From Pseudoalteromonas sp. T1lg48 (GTDB lineage: Bacteria > Pseudomonadota > Gammaproteobacteria > Enterobacterales > Alteromonadaceae): a DNA stretch of 64,000 bases. A program made the translations under genes and the position numbers. The notes beneath the pieces were generated by a model that was not told the origin of the DNA, did no database searches, and saw only the letters and a list, made by a program, of their open reading frames with translations. Of the stretch, positions 8,925 to 18,580 are shown piece after piece. The stretch lies in contig NZ_PQCC01000002.1 of the NCBI RefSeq assembly GCF_002964785.1, forward strand, positions 182,832 to 246,831, written 5' to 3'. Numbering within the stretch: the first letter of the stretch is position 1; the number at the start of each line of letters is the position of its first letter.

Positions 8925-9870
8925 AAAAATAAGAACGACACTGGCCGATGTGTTTGAAGCACGCGGTAAATCGAAGCGCTACGGTTATGCCTTCGATGCC
9001 TTTTTGATGACCTTAATTTTTGCCAATGTGCTCGCCATAGTGATGGAGTCGGTGCCCAGCATGGCGCATAAACATACACAGTTTTTTACCTACTTTGAGC
9101 TGGTGTCTGTGCTTATCTTCACCGTTGAATATCTGGCTCGGGTATGGACCAGCGTCGATTTAAACCGTTTTGCCGACAGCCCATTAAGCCCAACCAAACG
9201 TCGTCTGCGCTATTTGGTTTCACCCATGGCCATCATCGACTTAATCGCCATCTTGCCGTCGTTACTGATGTTTATAGCGCCCTTCGACCTGCGCTTCTTG
9301 CGGGTGCTGCGGTTGCTGCGTATTTTCAAACTCACCCGCTACTCGCGCGCCATGCAACTGATGCTCACCACCATACAGGAAGAAGCGAGCTCCTTACTGG
9401 CTGCGTTTTTTATTATGACGGTGATCCTAATTATCGCCGCCAGTGGTATTTATCTGCTCGAACATGATGTGCAGCCAGATAAGTTTGGCTCTATTCCCGC
9501 CGCCATGTGGTGGGCCATTATCACGTTAACCACGGTGGGTTATGGCGATACCGTGCCGGTTACCCTGGTAGGGAAAATCTTCGGTGGCATTATTACCATA
9601 TTAAGCATGGGCATGGTTGCCATACCCACAGGTATTTTAGCCTCAAGCTTTTCGGAACAATTGCGCAAGCGACGCAGAACCTACAGCGAGATGGCGCACC
9701 AGTTGATGGAAGACGGCATTATCTGCCATCCTGAGCGGATCAAGCTCAATGAATTGCGTCTTGAGCTTGGATTAAGTGTACAAGAGGCCGCGCACATAGA
9801 GGAGCAGGTGCGCGAGCAGCATCCCTTGCTTAAGCGCTTTTGTCCCCAGTGCGGTCATCATCTGGAATAA
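8917..9870 (+). CDS. Voltage-gated potassium channel family protein
   Basis: About 317 residues. Six membrane segments are visible. The S4-like helix FLRVLRLLRIFKLTRYSR has Arg/Lys every third residue. The pore loop carries the selectivity filter TTVGYGD, followed by the inner helix. A cytoplasmic tail ends CPQCGHHLE, a half zinc-ribbon-like motif. This is the standard Kv-type layout in bacteria, mediating K+ flux across the inner membrane. The frame is open back to 8860; ATG 8917 is preferred because it gives an 8-bp overlap with pat, but ATG 8902 is also possible and neither has a strong ribosome site. The last 41 bases overlap the 3' end of the convergent sensor gene. Confidence 0.88.
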   Translation: MTEKIRTTLADVFEARGKSKRYGYAFDAFLMTLIFANVLAIVMESVPSMAHKHTQFFTYFELVSVLIFTVEYLARVWTSVDLNRFADSPLSPTKRRLRYLVSPMAIIDLIAILPSLLMFIAPFDLRFLRVLRLLRIFKLTRYSRAMQLMLTTIQEEASSLLAAFFIMTVILIIAASGIYLLEHDVQPDKFGSIPAAMWWAIITLTTVGYGDTVPVTLVGKIFGGIITILSMGMVAIPTGILASSFSEQLRKRRRTYSEMAHQLMEDGIICHPERIKLNELRLELGLSVQEAAHIEEQVREQHPLLKRFCPQCGHHLE

Positions 9871-12800
9871 TACAGGTCTTACCGAGTAAATCGACCACCC
9901 CATCACCATGGCAGGGCTGCTGCAGAGCATCGCTTTGCATCAGGGTGCAGCCGAGGCTTAACAGCTGGCGTTGCTGTTTGTCATCGGCCACGCCAAGGGC
10001 AAGTACCTCGATATTCATAGCGCTGAAAATGGACATGTAACGGCTTACCTTGTTATAGGCCTTATAGTCCACACACAACAGGGCGCAGAGATCGGCACCA
10101 AACTTCACCTGTTGAAATAACTCGTCAACTAATTCAGGCACGCTAAAATCGTCCAACGCCTTAATATGCAAAGACAGGTGCACCCCTTCAACCACCAGCT
10201 CCTGCAGCACTTGTCTGGCTTCGCCATCGAGGCGCTGCCAATCATGCACCGATATCTCTAGCACCAAACAAGCAATTGGGAAGTCGTAGCTGTGCAGCAG
10301 ATGGATAATATCGCCCATGCTGCCCGGCTGGCTAAATTCGCGACCATTGATCGCCAATGACAACCGCAAATGCGGCTGTTGCCTATGCCATAGACGACAT
10401 TCGAGCACGGCTCGCTCCAGGGTTTGCAATAAGAGTTTTGACCACAGTCGGGTTTGGCGGATATGGGGGAAATAGTCGTGCGGCGCTAACAGCTGGTCAT
10501 CATATTGCCAGTAGGGCAAGACCTCAAAACCGTGCAAGTGTCCGCTTTGCATCCCGTAGATTCCCTGATAGTGGTTGATAAACTGGCATTGCTCGGCGGC
10601 GACCATCAAGGCTTGTTCGGTAGCCAAACTGCGTTGCACCTGGGCATTGATCTCCGGCTGGAAGAAATGGAACTGGTTGCGACCACTGCGCTTGGCCTGG
10701 TACAGCGCCAATTCGGCGCCCTTAAGCAGGGCCTCTCCCTGGTGACCATCCTCGGGAAACAGTGCCACGCCAACACTGGCGTTGGCGGCACCCAGCATGC
10801 CCTGACAGGGTCGCATCAGCACTTCCTGCACCTTGCGGCACACTGCCAACACTTGTTCCAGCTCATCAATGTCTTCGAGTAGCAGGGCAAATTGCTCCGG
10901 CTCGATACGCCCCAAACTGTCTTGCGAGCGCACCGCCCGTTGCAGACGATAAACCAGGCTCAGCAGTTGCTGTTCGCCGGCGATATCCTCTGTCCCCCCG
11001 ACAACCGGCAAGGGCACATGGATCAACAACAACGCACAGCCGCGGTTGTCCCGCTGCGCTTGTTCAAGGGCATGTTCGACTCGGTCCATAAACAAAGGAC
11101 GATTAGGAAAGCCGGTCAGGCTATCGTAGTGCGCCTGCTGTTGCTGGGTCACCAGGGTATTTTTCGCTTCGCTGATGTCGGTCAACATAACTATATAACA
11201 GGTACTGTGCTGCTCACTGTCGGCAACGGCGCTCATTTTTAACAGCACGGGAACCTGCTCGCCGGTTTTAAGTACCACCTGCTCTTCGCACTGGTAATGC
11301 TCACCAACGCGCAATCCCTTAAGAATACGCAGATAGTTGATGCGCACATTTTTCGATAGACCCAGGTTGAGGCGTCTCGAGGACGGACTGCTGGTACTGT
11401 AATCGAAGTTATCCCGCAATGCCTGGTTGGTCGCGACGATGCGCAGCTTGGAGTCGAAAATAATCAGCCAGTCGCTGGCCTGCTCAAAGGCGGCACCAAA
11501 CATGCGAGCGTTTTCTTCCAGCACCAGCTCCCGGGTCATATTGGTGTAGGTGCCCGCAACCTGGACCGGATGGGCACCATCCCATTGCATCACCTTGCCA
11601 AAGTCTTTGTACCAACGCCACTGTCCACTGTTATGACGCAGGCGATAAACACAGTTAAAGTAGCCCTTGTCGGTGGATAAGAACTCCAGCCATTCAATGC
11701 GGAATTTTTGCCGCTCATCCGGGTGGATCAACGCCAGATATTGGTCAAGCTGACAATGCTCATAGTCATAGCCCAGTTCCTCACGCAGCCGCGGCTGGTA
11801 AATCTTACTCTCATGCTGGTGCCAATCCCACACCCCCGAGTGACTGCCTTCGAGTGCCAGCTTAAGGCGCGCCGCCGATTCCTTACTTTGCTTATGGGCG
11901 GCCATCAGCATTTTTTGAATGCGATTACGGCGATAGATCCACATGGCTATCAAGCTCAGGGTAACCACCCCGTACAAAGTGATAAATCCGGGTGAACTCC
12001 ACGGTGGGTAAGCAACACTAATGCTCAGTTTCGCCGGCTTGGTAGACTCGCCGGTAAACGGGTCACGTGCCCACACCTGTAACAGGTGATCACCGGGGTT
12101 AAGCTTAGGGAACACCACGCGATTATTGTCCCGGGTGAAGCTTTTTTGGCTGCCATCGAGCTGGTACTCGTAAATAACCCGGTCCTGATAATTAAAAGCC
12201 ATGGCACTGAAGGTGATCTCTAACCCGATATCGTCATGAGCCAGATGAACCTGGGTTAAGGGCCCCATGGTCGGTAAGGCTAGCTCACGATACATCAACT
12301 CGGCCGAGGTAAAGTTTACCCCTTGCAGCAGGGCACGCTGTGGCATATTTAGCTCTGGGTAGAAGAGTGTTGCGCCCTTGACCGAGCCAAAAACCAGGCG
12401 ACCATCGTTACGACGACTCACCGAGCCAAGGTTAAATTCGTTGGTGGCCAGGCCTTCCTCGGTGGTGTATTGAAAAAAGTGCTCATTTTGCGGGTTAAAA
12501 CGCCACAACCCCTTGTGGCTACTCATCCACACCATGCCCGTTTCATCGAGCATGAGATCATACATCAGGTTACCCAGGCCGCGGCGCTGCAGATCAATGC
12601 GCTTAATAAAACTAAAGTTGCTGGCGTTTAAGGCCACCAGCCCATAATTAGAAAACGACAGCCAGAGGATATTGTTATTGTCCACCACATAACCGTTGAG
12701 ATTGATGGCCAAGCTACCTTGGGATCGCGGTACCTGATAAAGCAGTTGCAGGGTTTGCGTTTGAGCATTAAAACGTAACAACTGGCCACCGGAGAAAAAC

Positions 12801-14331
12801 AATGGCTGCAGCGGCTGATCCGCTAACGGCGCGCTGAACCCCAGGGCCAAAAAGGGGTCATGGTTATCCAAGTCGCCACCTAAGGGCTGCACCCGTAGCT
12901 CAGCCAAGTCAAAGTAGAAAAAGCCCTGATTTTGATTAACCGCATACAAACGACCGTCTTCGGTCAGGTGCAGGCCATGCAAGTAGCCCTCAAGATAGGC
13001 CTGAGAATCTGGCTCTTTGGCCTGCAATTTCGTGACTTGCTGCGTGTCTTTGTTAAAGCTGAACAAGCCGCGGGTGGTGTTCATCAGCAACTGCTGACGA
13101 TAAGGGATCAGGGTATAAATGCTAAAGACATTGTCGAGTTCGTCGCTGAGATAACTTTTAAATTTCACCTCGCTTTGCATTGTCGCCAGATCCACTATGG
13201 TCAAACCATTATGGGTCCCCAAATACAGGGTGTCGCCACTTTGTGCCGAGCTCCAGATATTATGATGGGATAGGCCGTCGCCGCCAAGGGTGTCGGCAGT
13301 GATATTTTGAAAATCAAAACGCTTATTAGGCAGGAAAAAGGCGCCATCGCTTTTGGTGCCCAGCCACATATCGCCCTGCTCCGTTTCCACCAATTTGATA
13401 ATACTGGGATCCGACAAACTGTAGGGACTCTCGGCGAGCCGTTGTTGCTTACGCAGACGGTTTACTTGCCAGTCATATTCAAATAAGCCCTTATCCGTGG
13501 CCAATAGCAGTGTTTGCTGGTCCAAGGGTTTGATCTGCCAAATATTCAGATCCGGCAGTAACACCTTGCTTTGAAATGGCCGCTGTGGCTCGTTAAACAA
13601 GGCATCGAGCTCGGCGATATCTGTGATATACAGGCCCTTCACCGTTCCTATCAACAACTTGCTGTTGTCGAGCAAGGCGAAGGACTTTACATTCTCGGTG
13701 TGTATGCCACTGCTGCCCGACGGAAATGCTGCAAAGGCCTCATCCGAAGGCTATTGAGGTCATAAACAAAGGCACCGTTGGTGGTGCCGATGAAAATATA
13801 ATGCTGATATTGAAAAAACACCCGAACCAAGGCGCGGTTTTCATCATCACTTACCTTAAATAAGCTGGTGATAGCACCGCTTTTCGGGTTAAGGACGGCA
13901 ACATCGCCGCCTCGGCCAAGCAGCATATTATTCTCGTCCAGGGAGTGCATGGAAAATACGGCGGTGGCAAAATCTGGGTCCAGTTCTTTTGGCGGCGCCA
14001 CCACCCGTTCAAGCACCCCCTTGCCGCTATCATAGCGATACAGGCCGCTAAGAATTGAGGAGGTCCAAATTTGCCCTTGTTTATCCATATGCAGGGCATC
14101 GATCATGGCATCATCAAGTTCGCCCTTGCTGTCGCTGATAATTTTTACCTGATAGCCATCGTATTTATTTAAGCCACTCTCGGTGGCCAGCCACAGATAC
14201 CCTTGGTGGTCGATGACCATATTGCCGACATAGCTTTGAGACAGCCCCTCACTGGGTGACAAACGCTGCACCTTGGCTCCCGCGGTAGCGACCAGGAACA
14301 AGCTCAATAACAACAGCCAGCAATTACGCAT
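9830..14331 (-). pseudogene. Large sensor: two-component-regulator propeller, Y_Y_Y, TM, PAS, degenerate GGDEF and EAL; single-base frameshift
   Basis: Two frames (13687-14331 and 9830-13675) join into about 1500 residues. The order is signal peptide (MRNCWLLLLSLFLVATAGA), a beta-propeller of repeated GLxxYD/LWxxT-type blades, a Y_Y_Y domain, a membrane helix (about 775-800), two PAS regions, then GGDEF and EAL domains. The frame breaks near 13731-13745; one extra base in the TTT or CC run of GGCCTTTGC on the coding strand restores SGSSGIHTENVKSF and continuity, and 4502 bases is one short of a multiple of three. The GGDEF signature reads RIEPEQF and the EAL motif reads FEVLPYW, so neither cyclic-di-GMP synthesis nor hydrolysis is expected. 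ATG 14331 overlaps the preceding GNAT gene. It may be a real pseudogene or a sequence error. Confidence 0.82.
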
Positions 14332-14752
14332 CGGCGGATTCCTTATAGCAATAAGGCAACACATCCCGCCCCTGACGTCGATAGCTGTGCAAACGCGACG
14401 CCAGATGCTCGGGCAGGGTCGCCACGGCGGCAAAGCCTAATTGTTCATACAAGGGACTGAGGTGCTGATAAATAAAACTATAGATGGGCCCGTTTAACTC
14501 GGTACATACCTGGCGAATTAAGGTGCCGGCCAACCCCTGACGGCGATGACTGGCGGCGACAAACACGCCGCACAGGAATTGCTGCTCTTCGAGGCGACTG
14601 ACTCTGGCCGCCGCCACGATTTCATTGTCGCAACGCACCACCCAAAGCTGGTCTTGCTTGTTGGCGCGACCCCGGGCACCGACCCGATCATAAAACTTGT
14701 TCACCAAGGGCGTAGCCAGGGCGGGTAAGCGTTGCGCCAAAGGGGGGCTCAT
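14324..14752 (-). CDS. GNAT family N-acetyltransferase
   Basis: A 142-residue single-domain GNAT protein. The central strands and the acetyl-CoA pyrophosphate loop are visible as FLCGVFVAASHRRQGLAGTL, with the R/Q-x-x-G-x-G/A pattern in RRQGLAG, and the C-terminal segment PLYEQLGFAAV is the usual final helix and strand. The substrate cannot be read from the sequence. It overlaps the upstream DUF3283 gene by four bases (ATGA) and the downstream sensor gene by eight, so the three genes form one tightly packed operon. Confidence 0.85.
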   Translation of the reverse strand: MSPPLAQRLPALATPLVNKFYDRVGARGRANKQDQLWVVRCDNEIVAAARVSRLEEQQFLCGVFVAASHRRQGLAGTLIRQVCTELNGPIYSFIYQHLSPLYEQLGFAAVATLPEHLASRLHSYRRQGRDVLPYCYKESADA

Positions 14753-14958
14753 CGCGAGGCACTCATCATCGCCAAGAAATGTTCAAACTGCTGCTTAAGA
14801 TAGCTTTGCTCCGAGACAGGACGCATGTTGATGGCTTCATAGACCTTATCCCGGGCATTTTTACCACGAATAATTTGATACGCCCAAAATGACGCCTCGT
14901 AATCCAATTGAATTCTGTACTTCTCTTCTCGTGGAAGTCGACAAAGATTGACACTCAT
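14749..14958 (-). CDS. DUF3283-like small protein
   Basis: A 69-residue protein starting MSVNLCRLPREEKYRIQLDY, which resembles the DUF3283 family found in Vibrio and Shewanella relatives. It is hydrophilic, probably cytoplasmic and helical, with no signal peptide and no known activity. It is the first gene of the three-gene minus strand operon with the GNAT protein and the large sensor. The family assignment is from memory of its N-terminal pattern and is moderately sure; that the gene is real is supported by the ATGA overlap with the next gene. Confidence 0.7.
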   Translation of the reverse strand: MSVNLCRLPREEKYRIQLDYEASFWAYQIIRGKNARDKVYEAINMRPVSEQSYLKQQFEHFLAMMSASR

Positions 14959-15166
14959 CGCTGCAACACTATTTAATAACTGATACGACCTATACTATAA
15001 CAGATAGTACCCAGGGTGTATGGAACCCAGCCTAAGCTAAAGCTGGTATTTCTACCCTAGTTTACCTAAAATAGAAAAATACATCACATAAATTTAACAA
15101 TGTGATTAATGAAAATAATGATAACCACTGCCCCCTTATTCCGCTAATTTTTTCTTCAAGGTCGCA

Positions 15167-15898
15167 GTGTTACGCCAGCAGGTATTTATGCATCACATCT
15201 TTGCCTTAGTGCTGCCGCGATTGCTGCTAATGGCTCTCTGTTGCACCCTAGGTAACGCCTACGGGGCAAGCAACAGCACTAAGATGACCTTTAACAGGCC
15301 TATGGACACGGCCCAGGCGCGCTTTGTCATCGACCTGATGTCACATGCTTATGCCCAACTCGGCTATGAGCTGGAGATCATTGATTTTGATCACCCGCTG
15401 GCCTTAGCGGCGGCAGACAAGGGGGAGTTAGACGGTCAGTTGGGGCGGATTGCCAATATCGAATCGCGCTACGAGAATCTGTTGCGGGTGGATTTCCCCT
15501 TGTTTAAGTTTGAGCTCTTTATGCTTACCCGCTGTCACTATTGCAACCTGCAGGAGCTTTCACGGGTCGCTATTCGCAATGGTTATCCGGTCACCGAGCA
15601 ATACCTGCATAGCAATAACTTCACTGGACAAATCATTAAACTGGAAAGTGTCGCGGCGCAGTTGAATCTCTTGGCTCAAAATCAGGTGGATGCGGTGGTG
15701 CTCCTCGATTTCCACCTGCAGCGACGCTTCCAATATCGCGCCGAGCAACCCTTTGCCCGCCATCATCTGCAAGATTATTACAGCTATCATTATGTGCATA
15801 AGCGCCATAAGGATAAAATTCCCAAGCTCTTGGCCGTCTTGCAGGGCTTAGAGGCAAGTGGTGTGGTGGCGCAATTGCGCAAAAAACACGGCTTATAA
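15167..15898 (+). CDS. Exported solute-binding-like protein (SBP_bac_3 type)
   Basis: A 243-residue protein with an N-terminal signal peptide (LVLPRLLLMALCCTLGNAYGA, predicted cut near residue 34) and one periplasmic-binding fold of the amino-acid-binding type. Recognisable parts are the early strand and helix ARFVIDLMSHAYAQLGYELE, the GELDGQLGRI segment matching the usual DG-x2-D-G pattern, and the second-lobe start SRVAIRNGYPV. No transporter genes are nearby, so it may be a stand-alone periplasmic sensor or scavenger, as is common in Shewanella-like genomes. GTG 15167 is chosen because AAGG lies six bases upstream; ATG 15188 is an alternative. It overlaps the convergent DUF1289 gene by six bases. 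Confidence 0.75.
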   Translation: MLRQQVFMHHIFALVLPRLLLMALCCTLGNAYGASNSTKMTFNRPMDTAQARFVIDLMSHAYAQLGYELEIIDFDHPLALAAADKGELDGQLGRIANIESRYENLLRVDFPLFKFELFMLTRCHYCNLQELSRVAIRNGYPVTEQYLHSNNFTGQIIKLESVAAQLNLLAQNQVDAVVLLDFHLQRRFQYRAEQPFARHHLQDYYSYHYVHKRHKDKIPKLLAVLQGLEASGVVAQLRKKHGL

Positions 15899-16138
15899 GT
15901 CTAATTCGCCCTGCTCCATGGGCGGTGGCTGCTGTCCTTGCTCCTGCTGGCGCGCTAAGAAACGTTTATAACGCTGCTGGCACAGCATATTGACATGGCG
16001 CTTTTGCGCATCGGTTAACTGATTCCAATGAAAGCGCTCTTCTCGCGACCGATAACAACCACGACAATAGCCGCGACTATTGACCTGGCAGATCCCCTTG
16101 CAGGGGCTATCGATGGAGAATATTTCAAGCTGTTGCAT
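15893..16138 (-). CDS. DUF1289 family protein (YdhL-like)
   Basis: An 81-residue protein with the family's cysteine pattern: SPCKGICQVNSRGYCRGCYR gives four cysteines (C-x3-C-x7-C-x2-C), suggesting a small metal-binding site. The following REERFHWNQLTDAQKR is the conserved Arg/Trp block. ATG 16138 is chosen over GTG 16144 because it aligns with the start of E. coli YdhL. The tail is Gln/Pro-rich. The function is unknown for the family. It overlaps the end of the convergent binding-protein gene by six bases. Confidence 0.82.
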   Translation of the reverse strand: MQQLEIFSIDSPCKGICQVNSRGYCRGCYRSREERFHWNQLTDAQKRHVNMLCQQRYKRFLARQQEQGQQPPPMEQGELDL

Positions 16139-16204
16139 AGGCACATCATTGCATTAACCCTATCTCTAACGTTAATGCCTGACGCGCCTAATTGCCAGTG
16201 AAAC

Positions 16205-17317
16205 TTACCTGTCCATTTCTTCTTTGCGTAATACCGGCTTGGCGTAAATGGCGGTAACCAGATCACGCAGATGCTCAGGGATCGCCTCCATACGCTCGGC
16301 AAAGGCCTTCACATCCTTGGATTCTGAGTCGACCACCGCATTGGCATGCTTAGCAGCAATGTAGTTGCCCGGATGCAGGTAGAAGGACTCCACGATCTGC
16401 TTATCTATGGTTTTTGCCAGGTCTTCCGGGGTGCTGCAATCACAGCTAATGGGCTGACCAAAGGCAAGATGCACATGGCCCTTATCGCTGGTAAAGCCTT
16501 CCACTATGCTTTCGATGTCTTCACCGGCCGACTTTACATATTCGCCATGATGCTTTTTATGATACAACTCCTTGGCTTTTGACAGGGCACAGGGTTCGTA
16601 CTGGTAGGAGATAGACACAGGCACAATTTTGAGCTCGCGCACGTACTCGGCAAAGTCTTTCTTTTGCTTGCGGCCATTGAGCTGCAGCATTTTCAATAGC
16701 GCCGGATCGGTTTGGTCGAAACCGTCTTTGGTGCGCCCTTCACGCTGGGCAATCCAGATGCTATGCCCCTCGCTCAGAGAGTCATAAATATAGGCCGACA
16801 ACTGGGTCAGGGCCTTAAGCATTTCTTTTGGTGCCTTGGCCGAGCGCTTTACGATAAAGCTCTTATTTAAGCGCATTAATTCGGTGATATAAGGGATTTG
16901 CAGCAGGTTATCGCCGATGGCAATGCGCACCGTATTCATGTCGTGCTGATGCAAACCAAAGTTCACCAAGGCCGGGTCCAGAACGATATCGCGGTGATTG
17001 GAGATAAATAAATAAGCCTGGTTTTTATCCAACTCATCAAGGCCGGAAAAGGTCACCTTGGCCGTAGTGTTATTCACTATCTGCTCCAGGTAGTGCACCA
17101 CTTCAAGCTGCACCTGCTCTACGGAGCTAACCTGACCCCATTTGCGCTGTAACTGCCTACGTACCAGCGGTCGCGAAATAAGACGCAACGACGCCAACCA
17201 AGCGGGCAAGTTGTGCTTAGCAATGAGATCAACAAAGGCATTATCGGCAATCAGCCGAGCTACGGCTGCCGCCACTTCGTCATCGTTGTAAGGTCTTATA
17301 TCTGCATACTTATCCAC
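16205..17317 (-). CDS. 1-acyl-sn-glycerol-3-phosphate acyltransferase-like protein
   Basis: About 370 residues of the lysophospholipid acyltransferase (PlsC-like) superfamily. The catalytic HX4D motif appears as NHRDIVLD near residue 110, and the glycerol-phosphate-binding block as IWIAQREGRTKDG. It is longer than PlsC and has no clear membrane span, as in an Alteromonadales and Vibrio group of unstudied paralogues. The frame opens at GTG 17326, but there AAGG touches the start; the next GTG at 17317 has AAGG eight bases away and is preferred. A role in phospholipid or other acyl transfer is inferred from the family. It stands alone, about 80 bases downstream of the metal permease gene. Confidence 0.78.
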   Translation of the reverse strand: MDKYADIRPYNDDEVAAAVARLIADNAFVDLIAKHNLPAWLASLRLISRPLVRRQLQRKWGQVSSVEQVQLEVVHYLEQIVNNTTAKVTFSGLDELDKNQAYLFISNHRDIVLDPALVNFGLHQHDMNTVRIAIGDNLLQIPYITELMRLNKSFIVKRSAKAPKEMLKALTQLSAYIYDSLSEGHSIWIAQREGRTKDGFDQTDPALLKMLQLNGRKQKKDFAEYVRELKIVPVSISYQYEPCALSKAKELYHKKHHGEYVKSAGEDIESIVEGFTSDKGHVHLAFGQPISCDCSTPEDLAKTIDKQIVESFYLHPGNYIAAKHANAVVDSESKDVKAFAERMEAIPEHLRDLVTAIYAKPVLRKEEMDR

Positions 17318-17398
17318 GGTGCTCACCTTATTACTGCAGGCAAAAAAACGGCGCCTATTGTATCGCGCCCTTTATTTATTCGCTAAGTTTATCAACTC

Positions 17399-18580
17399 TT
17401 ACCAGTGAGAGCGACTGAATTTTAGCCACAGTAAACGTAGCAGTAAAAGGCTCAAGATAACCGCGGAGCCTTGCTCCAACCAGGGCGGCAACACCTCATG
17501 ATACTGCCCACCCAGTGGCGTCACCTCAAAGCCGAATTCGTAAACCAGGTAATCGGTGATTAAGCCAAACAACAAGGCCACGCCTATCACCCCGGTTAAA
17601 TAAGCGGCAACGGCGCGACGGCCCAGCTCCTTACCAACTACCCCTAAGGTGGCGATATTGGTAGCCGGTCCGGCCAACATAAAGACCAGCACCGCTCCGG
17701 GCGACACTCCAGCCAACAGTAAACCGGCGGCAATCGGCGTAGAAGCGGTGGCACAAATATACATGGGGATGCTGATCAGCACCATCACAGTCATGGCCAA
17801 AATACCATTGCCCCATTGGCTTAAATAAGAGGTGGGTACATAGGTTTGCACCAGGGCCGCGAAAAACAGACCAATCATCAACCATAAGGCTGTGTCGCTC
17901 AAAAGCTTGGTGGCGCTAAAGTGCAGCGCTTGCTTGAACTTGGTGAAAGCAGCTGCTTGAGCAGGTTTTGTCGGTGCTAAAGCCTCTGCATCGGCGCGAC
18001 AACAAGCGGGTTCTTCTCGTGTAGGCTGAGCTTGAGAGGGGCAACAGCTGACTGCTTGCTCATCGGGCTGAACCCGGACGGCGCTGCAACTCGCAGGGCT
18101 CTCGACAAACGTCGCCTTGGCCGTGGAAGCACAGCACGCACTTTCCTTAGGTGTCGAACTTTCAGTTACGCTTTGCTCCGAGCTGCCCTCACGCCCCACC
18201 AGTAAACCGGCGGTAATAGCGCTAAAAACGGCGGCGATCGGCCGGATCATCGCCATAAACGGGCCCAATAACGCATAGGAAACGGACACCGAGTCGACCC
18301 CGGTTTCCGGCGTCGAGACTAAAAAGGATGTAGTCGCACTTTTTGACGCTCCCGCCCTTCTGAGTCCGACTGCCGCCGGGATAACCCCGCAGGAGCAGAG
18401 CGGCATGGGCGCTCCGATCAGCGCCGCCTTAACCGTGGTCCAGAGGCCCTCTTTGCCGAGGTGACGATTAAGAAAGTTAGCGGGCAAATACACATTGATT
18501 AATCCGGCAAGCAGCAACCCCAGCATCAGCCAAGGCGCCGACAGTACAAACAGTTGCCAGAAATTACTGAGTAAGTCCAT
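17399..18580 (-). CDS. SO_0444-type Cu/Zn efflux permease
   Basis: A 393-residue membrane protein of the permease family formerly DUF318. Two halves of four or so helices flank a cytoplasmic linker. The first half holds the conserved GAPMPLCSCGVIPAAVGLRR, and the second half the repeated pattern around CATASTPIAAGLLLAGVSPG. The linker (about residues 140-195) is rich in cysteine pairs (ACCAS, SCCPS, ACCRA), typical of SO_0444 members and presumably metal-binding. The gene overlaps the ZntR-like regulator gene upstream by 17 bases, so both come from one metal-induced promoter. The role is export of zinc or copper across the inner membrane; which metal is not decided by sequence. Confidence 0.88.
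   Translation of the reverse strand: MDLLSNFWQLFVLSAPWLMLGLLLAGLINVYLPANFLNRHLGKEGLWTTVKAALIGAPMPLCSCGVIPAAVGLRRAGASKSATTSFLVSTPETGVDSVSVSYALLGPFMAMIRPIAAVFSAITAGLLVGREGSSEQSVTESSTPKESACCASTAKATFVESPASCSAVRVQPDEQAVSCCPSQAQPTREEPACCRADAEALAPTKPAQAAAFTKFKQALHFSATKLLSDTALWLMIGLFFAALVQTYVPTSYLSQWGNGILAMTVMVLISIPMYICATASTPIAAGLLLAGVSPGAVLVFMLAGPATNIATLGVVGKELGRRAVAAYLTGVIGVALLFGLITDYLVYEFGFEVTPLGGQYHEVLPPWLEQGSAVILSLLLLRLLWLKFSRSHW

Noticed and set aside
14990-15160. Possible riboswitch before the binding-protein gene
   Set aside because: Only a few short GGGT/ACCC pairs; no consensus core of a known class could be fitted, and a simple promoter region explains it.
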